A stretch of DNA of 27,500 nucleotides, from contig NC_092576.1 in the NCBI RefSeq assembly GCF_037975245.1, positions 5,660,001-5,687,500 on the forward strand, read 5' to 3'. Below, piece by piece: positions 1-25,117 of the stretch. The position numbers and the translations under genes are program-made. The notes under the pieces are model-generated. The model ran no database searches. It was given only the letters and a program-made list of their open reading frames with translations, and had not been told where the DNA came from. This stretch comes from Apostichopus japonicus (lineage: Eukaryota; Echinodermata; Holothuroidea; Aspidochirotida; Stichopodidae). Positions within the stretch are counted from its first letter, which is position 1; each line of letters begins with the position of its first letter.

Positions 1-570
1 GTCAGGCTAGCAAGCCATTACATGGTATGATTGTGTTAAGAGCTTGGTGCACATATGCATTTCAATTTTCCTTATATTTGTGTACAACCATTACTAATGA
101 TTCACGGAAATAATGTTCGAACTTGAAAAAATATGTCGCATTAACATTGCATTGGAAAATGAAACCAAGTGACTTTTCAAAAGGGCCTTCAACTACTCCT
201 AAATCATCGCGGAACTCGTTGCTAATGATTAAAGCGTCTATAAATTATAGCGATCAAAAAACAAAACGACAGTGAATAACCGATTTGCTATGTTAAAGGG
301 AAGGAACTGCAGCATTCCAGACAATTATGAGAAAGTTCAGGAGCAGAACATGACTTAAAATTAAAAGTTACGGGGAGAGGAATAAATTCCAGCACCATTG
401 CACCACCATTGATCCTCTGTAAAAAGAAAATTATGATAAATGTGAAGTAAATCTAATAAAGCAATACATCATCATACTATTAATAGCGAGGCGATTGTGA
501 AAGGCTGGACATGGTTCTAAGAGCCTTCGATTTAGTTGTATTTAATTTAAGTTCATACACTCCGATAATT

Positions 571-642
571 TTAGCGCTCGACCAGTTCGGTATTTTTAGG
601 TACTTTTGCAAATATGCCACATTCCCTAACAGTCGAAGCCAT
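571..642 (-). other. Small minus-strand ORF in copy A, conserved with copy B
   Basis: A 23-codon ORF starting in a good context (accATGG) reads MASTVRECGIFAKVPKNTEL and then VER. The homologous frame in copy B (25117 leftwards) keeps the same start context and most residues. It may be the 5' end of an exon or simply conserved repeat DNA. No function is suggested. Confidence 0.2.
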
Positions 643-1014
643 GGTAACGGTACCGTTATGGATGTTTCTTTACCCAACTTGAACAGTTTATTCTTGAGTT
701 CTTTGCGCTAAATTGTTGGAACATATGAACTTTATATTAATGGAGAAAGTCAAGCGCGTAGCCAGGATTTCATCGTAGTAATATATTTTAACGCGCCGTC
801 CTCGATGGTGTGGGCAAGGAAGAGTGGGAATGCGGGAACACAGGAATGAGGCTGTCGACAGGATATTAAAGTTTACCCGTTTATTTACGATCTATACACA
901 TGTCAAGATGGTGCACAGTGGTCGTGCATTTCAGGGGCAATTATTAAATACGAAACAAGGTTTTGACACATGCTCAGAAGTCGATGAAGTTAAATACAAC
1001 ACAGTGCATTACTA

Positions 1015-1272
1015 ATGGCGGGTCTCGGCGCGAAGGGCAGAAAGATAGACGTCGGCGCTGAAGATTGGGCTATGGGGAACGGCGGCACAGTTGGCGGAAT
1101 GGTGAACGGCAGCGCAGTTGACGGAATGGTGAACGGCGGCGCAGTTGGCGGAATGGTGGACGGCGGCGCAGATGGCGGGATTGTGAACGGCGGCGCAGTT
1201 GGCGGAATGGTGAATGGCGGCGAAGTTGGCGGAATGGTGAACGGCGGCGCAGATGAAAGTATGCACATGTGA
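1015..1272 (+). CDS. Hypothetical repetitive Gly/Val/Met/Asn-rich ORF
   Basis: An 85-residue frame from ATG 1015 to TGA 1272. After a basic, acidic start (GAKGRKIDVGAEDWAMGN) it repeats a nine-residue unit of the type GGAVGGMVN six times, ending near ESMHM. The repeats are the 27-bp minisatellite read in frame, and both strands stay open because 27 is a multiple of three, so openness is weak evidence for coding. The start context is poor and no splice signals or homologue are evident. The stretch is much richer in GC than its surroundings. Confidence 0.15.
   Translation: MAGLGAKGRKIDVGAEDWAMGNGGTVGGMVNGSAVDGMVNGGAVGGMVDGGADGGIVNGGAVGGMVNGGEVGGMVNGGADESMHM
1081..1257 (+). repeat. 27-bp minisatellite, about 6.5 units
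   Basis: Unit GGCGGCGCAGTTGGCGGAAT plus GGTGAAC, repeated with a few substitutions each. It lies in the part of copy A missing from copy B, so it arose after the duplication or was lost from B. Confidence 0.9.
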
Positions 1273-1999
1273 GTCATCATACATTACCGAAGGCATCTGC
1301 GAGTAACAAAATGGAGATTAACTTACAAAATCAAAACAATATAATATTACAGAAGAAAGATCTGTAAGTAGACAACAATGTACTGTGACAGACTGCTAGC
1401 AATGCTGAAATGCACGTTTATAGGCATACATCTATGATGGTGTCTTGTTCCATATGAACTTCAATATTCTTCAGTAAAGAATTCACATTGTAAAAAAAAA
1501 TAGAAACAGCATGTCAATTATTTTTAAGTGAAATATCTGGGTTTTTTTAAGCATAATCATTTTCTTGAGGGGAGGGGGGGTTGTTATATTTTTGGAGAAG
1601 TTATCTATGTCTTCTTTCATGTTGATTTTTATTTTGCGATTATGAATATATTTGGACGAATTTAAGAGAAAATTGAAGGGTTGCGGAGGTGCGATTGTGC
1701 ACGTTTCGCAGGTGCACAATACAAATACTAATGATATGTGGTATAATGATCAAGTAGACCAGGCCGAGCTTACATACCCGCTACAGTTAACTGTGGTATA
1801 GTATTTTAAGAGACTTGGCTACAATGTCAACCTCCACAATTGATGTTATCGGGAAACAAAAATGGGGGCGCTGAACACCAAAACACATGGGCGGCTCATT
1901 TCAATATAGCTGGTCCTAGTAAACAAAACATCCTGAGCTAATAAATGGCACACTAGCTCAAATTCAAAGGCTCCTAAAATTTGTGTTCCTAAAAGTCAT

Positions 2000-2203
2000 A
2001 TGTTAAACCAGTGCAACAATTGCCAAAAGATGTACCATTATGCAACGTGTTGTAGATCAAATAAAACAAATGTCAACGTAGTGGATATCAGCACCCAGGA
2101 CAAAGAAGAATTCTTTATTGACGATATCTCAAAGAATAGTCTCTGCTGTTTAAGTTCAGTCGCACAGACATCGGGTTCAGACTTGACCCAGATGTTCAAG
2201 TAA
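2000..2203 (+). pseudogene. Gag-like zinc-knuckle fragment of the gypsy relic
   Basis: A 67-codon open fragment with one CCHC zinc knuckle, a basic patch after it (CRSNKTNVNVV) and an acidic EEFFIDDI stretch. In intact elements a knuckle of this type binds nucleic acid in the Gag particle. Here the upstream part of Gag and the protease core are not recognisable. Confidence 0.6.
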
Positions 2204-2281
2204 ACAGTTTACCTGTTACATAGCACAATATACTCAATTCAATGCCTAAGCTTGATATTGCTCGTGTAAAATAAACTGCAT

Positions 2282-2560
2282 ATGGAAGACTCCAATACCA
2301 ATTTGGGTCGATGTGTGACCAAGGTTAAACAAAAAAGTAAAACTCACTTTGTATCGTTTACTGTCGTTCCGAGAGACGTTCATCCACTAATTGATCTTCG
2401 AATATGTGATAACCTAGCACATGGAAGACTCCGATTCTAGATTTGGGTCGATCTGTGACCAATTTAAACACAAATGTTAAACTCACTTTGTAACGTTTGC
2501 TGTCGTTCCGAGAGACGTTGATCCACTGATTGATCTCCAAATATGTGATAACATAGGCTT
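2282..2560 (+). repeat. Two-copy tandem repeat, about 139 bp
   Basis: Units begin tggaagactcc at 2283 and 2422 and share ctgtcgttccgagagacgtt and atatgtgataac. It lies inside the gypsy relic between the Gag and RT remnants, so it is a local duplication of relic sequence. Confidence 0.8.
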
Positions 2561-2642
2561 AAGTACGAGGTTTTTAAGGGTTCAGAGTAGTCCTGTACAA
2601 CACTGTGAAAACATGAGTAACATGTATGCTCACATATGTGAG

Positions 2643-2900
2643 GAATATGCAGAAGTATTTGAGGGATTATGTTATCTGCCCAGGGAACATACAATAGAAT
2701 TAGAACTTGATATTATAGAGAGCATATATATGCAATAACACATATGTGCTATTACCAAAGTCATTGAACCAACTGATTGGGCCCACCCATTAGCCTAAAT
2801 ACTGATAAAGAGAGTGAGCACTATAAATTCCCTTTCAGAGAGGATATACTATGCAACTGAGATTGGATTAACCTAGCTCAAAACTGTGTACAATCCTAAC
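2643..2900 (+). pseudogene. Reverse-transcriptase N-terminal fragment of the gypsy relic
   Basis: The frame at 2643 reads EYAEVFEGLCYLPREHTIEL, has a TAA at 2736, resumes with ITKVIEPTDWAHPLA and stops at 2796. The frame shifted by two from 2816 reads EHYKFPFREDIL before a further stop. These match the order of the fingers region of Ty3/gypsy RT, with about twenty codons missing between the pieces. The catalytic region is not present. Confidence 0.6.
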
Positions 2901-3005
2901 GTTATTTGGTAGATTTCGATTTCTACGATGACATTTTGCATTCTCTTTCAGGATCTGGGGACTACCATAGGACCACACACCAAATTATGGGTGCCATCAT
3001 TGTCT

Positions 3006-3018
3006 GGGGGGGGGGGGG
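3006..3018 (+). repeat. Poly-G run
   Basis: Thirteen consecutive G, matched by a G run at 25921-25931 at the same place in copy B, so it predates the duplication. Confidence 0.9.
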
Positions 3019-3602
3019 AGAGTAACAAAGAAGAAATGATAAACGATTGCTTCCAGTACTAAAAGCTGCATGTAACATATAACAAAAATTAGGAGCAAGA
3101 GAGCTTACACTTCTTGTAACTTTGTCTTAAGATTAACAACTTACTTCCTGTTTCAGAGTTTATTCATCCCTTACCCAAGTTATAGGCGTCCGTTGTCTTA
3201 ATTCCGTGAAATCATCAAGCTTGACCACAGATGGCAACCTATTGCATCTCAAGTGTACACAGATGAGGTTAGTCCCAGCCCTCTTCTATATATGTGCCTA
3301 TGTAATAACAAATAAATATTCCACATGTCTCAGAGAGTTTCTCGCCCCTTCTGTGGAAGTTATGACTTAATTAAATGCAGTAGTTATTTTTGAGGGGGTG
3401 AGGGGAAATAAGAAAAAAAGTTTATATTCTACATTTATATCTATGTCTGGAGTTTCTCGTTATCTGCTGTTCTACCTATTTAATAATTGAGCCTTGAACT
3501 AACTGTGCCGGGGCCCTCTAACATAACATGGCGCTCAACCTGGGGAGTACGATTTGATGAGGGTCTGGGTGAATTTCCAGTAAGCAGGAAGTAAGTAGTT
3601 AC

Positions 3603-4079
3603 ATTTAAGACTACGAGGAACGTAAGCACATGCCTGAAGTGATACAAATGCGATATAACTCCATAATGCGTTACGCAAACCATGCCCATACATTACGACT
3701 TCATTTATCGTTCTCCACAAATGCAGATTGTCACAACTTCTCATATGGCATTTCTCTAGAGTAGATCGTGATAACGAAATTGCTAATTGAGTGACCTCAC
3801 CAGAAGGTCACCCAACAAATAGACCCTTTGCTAAAAAAATTAAACCAGATACACCAATGACCGTAAGGTAGATTAATGATCAATGTTCTAAATTTTGCCA
3901 AAGCTTGACAAAACGTTTAGCAAAGATATATACCCATCAAGTGACATATACTGCGGCAACATTTTAAATTAAATTCAGCTAAACGGTAAGAGCATATATC
4001 CCCAAAAGGAATAACGAAGCGTTTAATGATTATAGTTCAAGGAAACTTGTTTTGGAATCGTTTCGTAGTTACAGCTTAT
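3603..4079. other. Intergenic, nothing recognised
   Basis: No ORF with protein-like composition, no obvious repeat and no splice-flanked exon on either strand. Confidence 0.5.
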
Positions 4080-4335
4080 TAGCAACTCTTGTTTGGGGTA
4101 GTAGTGACTCCAATTTGGAATTGTAGCACCTTCCGATTAGGGTAGTAGTAACGCCGCAAAGTTATAGTAGCATCGCCGTCTGAAGTTGAAGTAGCGTCTT
4201 CTGTTAAAGATAGTAGCAGAGCCACCTTTTTACAGAAGTATCTTCAGTCAGGAGTAGTAGCACGACCTGTTAGGGGTTGTAGCAAGGAGGTTCCTGGCAG
4301 AATCTCCTTGGTTGTATAGCACATCCTGTTTTGGG
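4080..4335 (+). repeat. Degenerate 20-24 bp tandem repeat with TAGTAG core
   Basis: About ten imperfect units of the type ctgttaggggtagtagcacg, for example gtttggggtagtagtgac, gattagggtagtagtaac and gtcaggagtagtagcacg. Strong divergence between units indicates an old array. Confidence 0.6.
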
Positions 4336-6189
4336 TACTTTCAGATCCTGTGGTATTTCGGCGTTCCATACGAATGATCTGTGCAACGCGTATCGTTGTG
4401 TTGATTTTGGTTTGATTAGACTTTGTACCGTTAACATCTCGTTATTTCTATCCGGTAATGATGGTTCTAGATTGGAAGGCGATACTGTCTAAACCCAGTA
4501 CACAAAGAGACGTAGCCTAGCTTAGTGCTTGTAGGCTACCTCTAAGTTTCGTTTTTACATAGGCGTAGGCTGCATTAGGTTGTGTCGAAGTCAAAGTAAG
4601 CTTGTGTACTCGACTAGTCTAACCGAGTGAAGATTCCTTTCTACAACTGGATTAAAGGTCCGTTGTGTACTACTCTGTAATTTGGTAATCCTTTTGCAGC
4701 TTTGATATGGTATGTTTATTTCATTTACATGACTCATAACTATAAATCACTATTGCAAACGCAGTCTTACTGGAAAACATTGAGTGAACATTATATGACT
4801 GAGTTAAATTTATTGTGAAATCTGCAATTGTTAGCCCATTTGTGAAGGAACCAAAGTAAGATAAACATAGGAAGTTTGGTAAATAACAAGTTTCATTGTA
4901 AATGGTGTCTCCGATCATACAATGATAGCGCGGGTTTAGGTTAAAGAGACACGTTGCTATACCTAGTTAAGTAAGATGGGCATCAGTGCATATCTGTTGA
5001 CTTAGTAAGGACAAAAAGTTTCATTTCTCTGTCATTCCGTGTCAAATCACTGACGGCTGTTGCTCGACCCTCACAAAACGTGTTTGGAGTAGTTTGCCTA
5101 GTTTGTAGTTATTTAATGTTAAATTACTCAAATCAATCAAAACTCAATCAAAGTTTGAGATTTCCATTGTAATGTTTTGCCATTAAACAGGCTTTTTGAG
5201 TCCTGTTATTGCTATTCAAGCTCACATCACGTGTCACGGTCATTGTCAATACCTCCTGGATGTATTGTACAAACATCAGATCTCTACTACAATACAAAAT
5301 TAGTTTTTTCAACCTGACCCATTTTAACTATACAGTTGTCAAAGAGTCAAAGACGACATATTTTGCACTTCGTAGCAACTCACATTTTCTATGAGCATTA
5401 ATTTCTGGATATTACCTCACTTATTTGATTTTATTGTATTTCCTTGAAAATTAACTGGAGGTTAGTGAAAAACAACCCCAAAGACAAACATATGAAAACA
5501 AGTGATTACAGTGATATGGAGGATATTAAGTTTCAAATTCTATCGAAGAAAGGGTTCTTTTGCAACCTTGCTCGTGACTTACTATACAAATGGTCGACCT
5601 ATAAGTAGGAAGCAACGGTTATCCTATCGTTGGTGTGTGACAAGACTGGAGGGTGGGGGTGGGAGAGCGCAGCACCCAAACCCCAAAGTCCATCGGCGGT
5701 AAATGTTTAGAATCTTCTTTAATAGACCCCTCCTCCGGGAACAAGACACTCAAAGAAAATAAGTTAAAAGTATTGTAAAGCACTACATTGCCTTTAGACC
5801 TAACGTATGGAGTTAAGGGTTCAATCCTCTAGCCCAAAATCGAAGGATCCCCCCTTCCCTACCATCATCTCTGAGTCTAATGCCTGTCTCTGTTCTGCAC
5901 ATCTGCATGTCCATCAATAGGTCCTTTAAAGGTGTATGCCTTTGCAGCGTTTCATAGCAAGTATAACAAAATGGGTTTGTTTTATCATTAAATTTTGTAA
6001 TAAAAACCAACAGAAATCTCATCCGTAGATTATAGATTGGAAATTATCTTAAATTATTCCACAGCAATCCGTGCCCACAGGTCTGTGGAGGGCCATTCTG
6101 AATACCAGGCCTGATTTTCATTCTTTGATGATGTCCCACGTTCAATTTATGTCAGGAGTACAATTAAATGTCTTTTTTTTATTTCTCAG
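4336..6189. other. 5' flank of the Ig receptor, no gene recognised
   Basis: AT-rich sequence with only short, low-complexity ORFs. The promoter and any untranslated first exon should lie here, but I see no distinctive core-promoter element. A pyrimidine tract ending in CAG directly before the ATG at 6190 suggests at least one upstream non-coding exon. Confidence 0.35.
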
Positions 6190-20630
<14,441 letters not shown>

Positions 20631-20780
20631 AAATTGAAAGGCAGGAGGACGAAGTCCACATGATTCAGCTGAATCATCTCTCGTTTTAACAGATAGGACT
20701 AAGAAATATCAAGAAGAATGTAGCTTTGCTCGTAAACACGCAAGGAATCTTCAATAAATTTAATACCCCATATTGAGTAC
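20631..20780 (+). other. Probable 3' UTR of the Ig receptor
   Basis: About 120 non-coding bases separate the stop from AATAAA at 20753-20758. A GGTCA-type repeat remnant starts just beyond. The transcript end is inferred. Confidence 0.4.
20753..20758 (+). terminator. AATAAA polyadenylation signal candidate
   Basis: An exact AATAAA hexamer, the first good one after the predicted stop codon. Such hexamers are frequent in AT-rich DNA, so the confidence rests on position. Confidence 0.4.
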
Positions 20781-21570
20781 AAAGAGGTTTTTGAGAATGT
20801 AAAAGGTCATTTGAGGTCACTGGGGGTCAAAATGTATATTCATAATAAACACAATATCAGGTAATCTTCAACAGATCTCATACTTAGCATGTGGATGTAT
20901 CATATTGAGTAGAAGGTGTCTGTTATTTTCTGAAGGGAAAGGAAGCTTTATCCAACATCTTACAAAATTAAGAGCAGAACTTCGTAAAAACAATATCTTC
21001 AGAAGGTGAATGGAATATATGCGATGGTAATCGTGAGCACAAGAATTATTTTAAAATTGGTAAAGATCAAAGGTTATTTGTTGATATTAATATCGGTAAA
21101 ACTGAAGCCCTTTTGAGACATTTATATAAAACTGCAAAATGCAAGATTTGTATTTGATAGGCAGGTTTGCATTAGTGCAAGAACCTTCCTGATCATTCGA
21201 AATCAATAATGGCAAACATTTACGATACGGTGTGCACTGCTGTAATTGCATAAAGTTCTCAAACGAAACACGGCAGGAAAGTACTAATCCAACCGGCTCT
21301 CTGATTTGATTCTTCGCCGGAAGCAAAAGTAATATTTGCGATTATGATAGCATGTGAGGGAGAAAGAGCTTGATTAAATATCATACTCGGTAGGCTTAGG
21401 ATGTTGATTCCCTATGGTGAGTACAAGATGCGGAAAAACTGGAACACAATTAGTAGGAATGTTAGATATGTAATGTAGATTACCCTTAGTAAGGGTCAAA
21501 TGTCATTTGAGGCTAAAAGAGGTCAAAGTTTGAAATCCTTGTAAAGACAATATCACCATAGTCTACAGAT
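20765..21570 (+). repeat. Dispersed worn copies of the 140-bp GGTCA repeat
   Basis: Copies at 20765-20870 (attgagtacaaagagg, aaaggtcatttgaggtcact, gggggtcaaaatg), 20875-20935 (atgtatcatattgagtagaa) and 21405-21570 (gtcatttgaggctaaaagag, gtcaaagtttgaaatccttg). The same family as the intronic array, so it is a dispersed repeat. Between 20935 and 21400 nothing was recognised. Confidence 0.7.
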
Positions 21571-22749
21571 GGATTGATGGATCATTCTATCCTTTTGTAT
21601 AATTGTTTATATTCTTTATTTTCGTATCGTACAGAAGATGATAAACAACGATGGCTGAATTAAAAACAAGCTTACATTTTCCTTCTTTTTTTTCAATAAT
21701 TTTTGTTCTATCACATGATAAGTATGACATATAAAATAGAAGGAGATAGGAAACAAAACTTGTGAAAGGAAGTGTACTAAAATAACCTATAGCGCTTGTC
21801 GGGTAGTGACACTCCCTAAAAAATACAGAACTTTACATTTAGAAAAGAGACCCAAGAAACAACGGAACCACCCCTTCCTCTCCTTCCTTTCCCTTCACTC
21901 ACCAGCCCCCCCCCCCCCTCCCACCCCAGTTAAAATAATTGCAAGCAATAATTGCCGATAACGTAATTAATCAATAACCGTCTAAAAAAAAAACGTATTT
22001 CTTCAGTAGAGGTTATGATTCGGTGTTCATATCAGTTCAAATGGCACAATTAAAAAATAGAAAACACCTGGCAAGAAATTACAAATTCAACATAAATAAC
22101 CCCTTCTAGTAAGTTATATCACTGGAATAAAATTATCCGCAAGAACATCCAACTATTGCAAAGCTCCCCATTTTGGAGGCTAAATACCTCCAGAATTCCA
22201 TCTCTACGATTTACAAAAGGCTAAAATATTTAAAGGAACATCTACAACCTACTTATAAGAATAACTTTAGAACATTTAATCAGGACGATTTAGGCTGGTA
22301 CAAGTGTAATGGATCGAATGTGATGTTTGTCTTAATTTTCCTAGCAGCCAATACTTATTTCAAGAGTGCAAGTACAGGAATTTGTTACCAAAGGGTTTCG
22401 TGTGATACTAACAGTTTTGTTTATCGTGCCGCTTAATTTAAATGGAATATGTAGGACGCATAATCTTAGTCCATACCTTTTAAAGTTTTAGAAACCCCAC
22501 AAATTAAATTGTATGCATGATATAGCTTGATGTGAACTAGCATTACACTTCAAACATAATTGATTAAAAGTCGTGGTAACTTTTTAACAATTTAATAAAT
22601 TGTGTTCAAACACAACATTGAGACAAATTTAATCTTAATCAATTATTGCGCCTCATATTTTCGACGCCATTACAGTTTCATCCTCTATATTCAGAAAAAG
22701 TGTTGCACCTTGTCGATATTCATTATGTAGCTGCGTTCCACTTTCCACT
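21571..22749. other. Intergenic, one weak Ig-like remnant candidate
   Basis: AT-rich with a CT-rich and poly-C stretch near 21860-21930. An open frame at 22173-22436 contains DDLGWYKCNGSN, resembling the F-strand of an Ig domain, but lacks a matching B-strand Cys and Trp in the right place and has no clear splice sites. Confidence 0.25.
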
Positions 22750-22756
22750 ATATATT

Positions 22757-22768
<12 letters not shown>

Positions 22769-22803
<35 letters not shown>

Positions 22804-22829
22804 GGAGAGAGAGGTGGGTGGAGAGAGAG
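22769..22829 (+). repeat. (GA)n microsatellite preceded by (TA)n
   Basis: A run of ga dinucleotides with ggtgg interruptions following tatatata at 22756-22768. Confidence 0.93.
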
Positions 22830-22899
22830 GTTTTGTTTTAAAAGAATCTAATGCGTGTCTCTTGGTAACAAAAATATATAACTTAGCATAAATACTTTA

Positions 22900-23429
22900 C
22901 ATACCTTAATACTTAAAGTTAACTTAGCGCTCACGCAAGGTACCTCGGCTACCGCTGCGCTCTCCGTCGGGGTGTCAAATCCCAGGGTAGTCTGTAACCG
23001 TAGTGCGGGTGTGTCTGGAAGCTTCCGGAAGGCGCTTTTCGTATAAATAACAGCTCCGGTATAGAGAACAGGACCAGCTAAGGTAAATAATAAGTTCAGA
23101 AGAATGGTATCCAAAAGAGAGTTAAGAGTAAGTCACACACAGCGTGGTTGGCATGGTGAAGAAAGGCCGGAACGGAAAAGGTAGGTTTTGTAAGGGCTAT
23201 GCAGACATCGTTGTTTTACGTGGCGTGACGTACAGGTTGGTGCCACTGGGAGAAGAGAGCGAGCCACTCCTTGAAAACTAATATGACATTCGGTGAGGTT
23301 ACTCGACCGTAGCTTAGAACTGCACTGATTGTGCTCTACGTTTACAAATTAGCATAATAATACACCATTTAAGAATTGCATAACATCAATTAGCGCGTAG
23401 TTAACCTTTAAAGTAACATGCTGCATCAT

Positions 23430-23430
<1 letters not shown>
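22900..23430. other. Unidentified GC-richer segment, possibly an interspersed element
   Basis: The base composition differs from the surroundings. A minus-strand open frame (23114 to 22848, 88 codons) has a hydrophobic start but no recognised domain. The stretch ggtgtcaaatccc near 22971 weakly resembles a tRNA-type B box, so a SINE-like origin is conceivable. It is bounded by simple repeats on both sides. Confidence 0.25.
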
Positions 23431-23433
<3 letters not shown>

Positions 23434-23508
<75 letters not shown>

Positions 23509-23548
23509 CATATATATATAATGTATATATATATATATAATGTATATA

Positions 23549-23604
<56 letters not shown>

Positions 23605-23633
23605 CGTATATATGTAAATATGTATGTATTTAT
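23434..23633. repeat. (TA)n microsatellite with interruptions
   Basis: About 200 bases of TA with scattered ca, cg and tg steps, directly abutting the left end of copy B. Confidence 0.93.
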
Positions 23634-24079
23634 AGTGCTAATAAATCACGGAAATATTATGCGAGCTTGAAAAAACGTGTCGCATGTACATTGCATTGAA
23701 AAAAGGGAAACCAATTGAATTTTTCAAGACGGCCTTAAACTACTCCTAAATCATCGCGGGATTCGTTGCTAATGATTAAAGCGCCTATGTATAAATTCTA
23801 TCGATCGAAAAGAACGACAGTAAATAACCAATTTGTTATGTTAAGGGAAGGAACTGCAGTATTCTAAACAATTATGAGAAATTTCAGAAACAGAACAAGG
23901 CTGAAAATTAAAGATTACGGGGAGAGGATGAAATCCCAGCACCATTGCAACATTAGATTTAATACTTGAAATATAGTCCATGTATGATCTTCTGTAAAAT
24001 AAACATATTATAAATTTTAAGTAAATCTTATATAGCAATACATCATCATACTATTATTAGCAATTGTGACAGGCTGGAC

Positions 24080-24152
24080 ATGGTTCTGAGAGCCTTCGAC
24101 TTAGTTGTATTTAAGTTCATACACTCCGATGATATTCCAAGCAGAACAGGTA
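24080..24152 (+). CDS. Candidate first exon for the orphan exon in copy B
   Basis: ATG at 24080 opens MVLRAFDLVVFKFIHSDDIP and then SRT, ending at GTAAAA in phase 1, the phase needed by 24630-24695. The homologous ATG in copy A (511) is also open but diverges. The sequence is mildly hydrophobic. Very speculative. Confidence 0.15.
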
Positions 24153-24629
24153 AAAAATAATCTCCTCTACCTCTTTGCACATTAACACATTATTCTTTAA
24201 TTCAGGTATTCATAACATAAGTGGAAAAGGGATTGGCTAGGGTTAAAGAGGACACTAATAGACTTCTACCGCACTACAAAAAGTGTAATCCATGTTACAG
24301 CTACAAGAAAGAGCTGCTCTTAGAGCGTCTAACAGCTCGGCGCTCTCGCTGATTGATGGTTGTGAACTGGAAATTGAAACTAGCCATACAAAATATATTA
24401 TATTTATAGGCTTTGTCACTGTTTTGTAACTTTTGACAGAGAGTTCTCTATTTCAAATTGGACTTGATAAGAAACTTTCCAAAGAGCAAGGAATACTACG
24501 TAAAATATATGTATTTAAAAATAATTTCTACATAAATTTTATACTATAACTTGATGACTGCGATTGGTTAGCCTGAGCAGAGGAATGATGAGAACGCTAC
24601 AGATTAATTAAGACTTCCTAGTTTTACAG

Positions 24630-24695
24630 GAATCTCCTCATCTAGCAGACGTAACGAACTGCCGAGGAACACACCTCAAAGACCACAAACACCAG
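24630..24695 (+). CDS. Orphan exon-like segment, tail-type sequence
   Basis: A 66-nt open stretch between acceptor gttttacag and donor GTAAGT, phase 1 at both ends, encoding GISSSSRRNELPRNTPQRPQ followed by TPG. The serine, arginine and proline-rich composition looks like a cytoplasmic linker. It is in phase with the extracellular, TM and first tail exons of the Ig receptor but lies downstream of that gene's predicted end, within the insertion private to copy B. It could be an exon of a neighbouring paralogue or a stranded duplicate. Confidence 0.35.
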
Positions 24696-24859
24696 GTAAG
24701 TAAATCCTCAATGTTACTATCAGCCCTATAATTCCATACCTGTGTATGGATATGTTGGCTAGGTCGCATTGACGCTACTAATCTCTGTTGTATTTGTTAA
24801 CCTCTTTTGGCTAACGTACATGAAAAACGTCTTACCACAACCTTTTCAGTGGTATTTTG

Positions 24860-25117
24860 TCAATTACTTGACAAATAAGTGCATTTTATAAATAACACCT
24901 TCATAGTCAGTTTTACTGTGTGTACGTTTGTACAGTATGTGTTGCTGCTACCCTTTTGGCAGTGGCGTAACCACATTTGTTCATCTGGGGGATGAGTGGG
25001 CAGCGGGAGCAAAGAGTTCGAGTGTGAGGAGGGGGGGGGGCAAGCTTCGACCTCAACCAGTTCGGTCATTTTAGGTACTTTTGCAAATATGCCACATTCC
25101 CTAACTCTCGAAGCCAT
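24860..25117 (-). other. Minus-strand ORF in copy B, start conserved with copy A
   Basis: Start in a good context (gccATGG), opening MASRVRECGIFAKVPKMTEL, then a low-complexity stretch from the G-rich repeat (plus-strand poly-G) and no recognisable domain. Only about the first 22 residues correspond to copy A. Probably not a gene as it stands. Confidence 0.2.

Larger units (their letters stand above)
1960..2960 (+). mobile_element. Degenerate Ty3/gypsy-like retrotransposon relic
   Basis: Two parts of a gypsy-type polyprotein survive in order. At 2000-2203 there is a zinc knuckle, CNNCQKMYHYATCC (C-X2-C-X4-H-X4-C), followed by DKEEFFIDDI, as at the Gag/protease side of these elements. At 2643-2900 there is reverse-transcriptase N-terminal sequence: EVFEGLCYLPREHTIEL, ITKVIEPTDW, then in another frame EHYKFPFREDIL. 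Stop codons, a frameshift and missing segments show it is dead. No LTRs were identified. Copy B of the flanking repeat lacks it. Confidence 0.68.
95..3602 (+). repeat. Flanking long direct repeat, copy A
   Basis: Collinear with 23637-26502 in several blocks: 95-550 with 23637-24133; 585-705 with 25060-25150; 1255-1920 with 25187-25882; 2995-3602 with 25910-26502. Shared landmarks include catcgcgg near 210, the agtcatcatacat stretch near 1272, a poly-G run and agcaggaagtaagtagtta at the right end. Copy A has two segments absent from B: a minisatellite region (about 715-1250) and a retrotransposon relic (about 1930-2960). Confidence 0.85.

Noticed and set aside
480-711. Overlapping open frames on both strands around 480-711
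   Set aside because: Composition is not protein-like beyond the short minus-strand segment discussed, and the plus-strand frame is disrupted in copy B.
5209-5702. Two 61-66 codon frames upstream of the receptor
   Set aside because: No motif, no splice context, and length expected by chance in AT-rich DNA.
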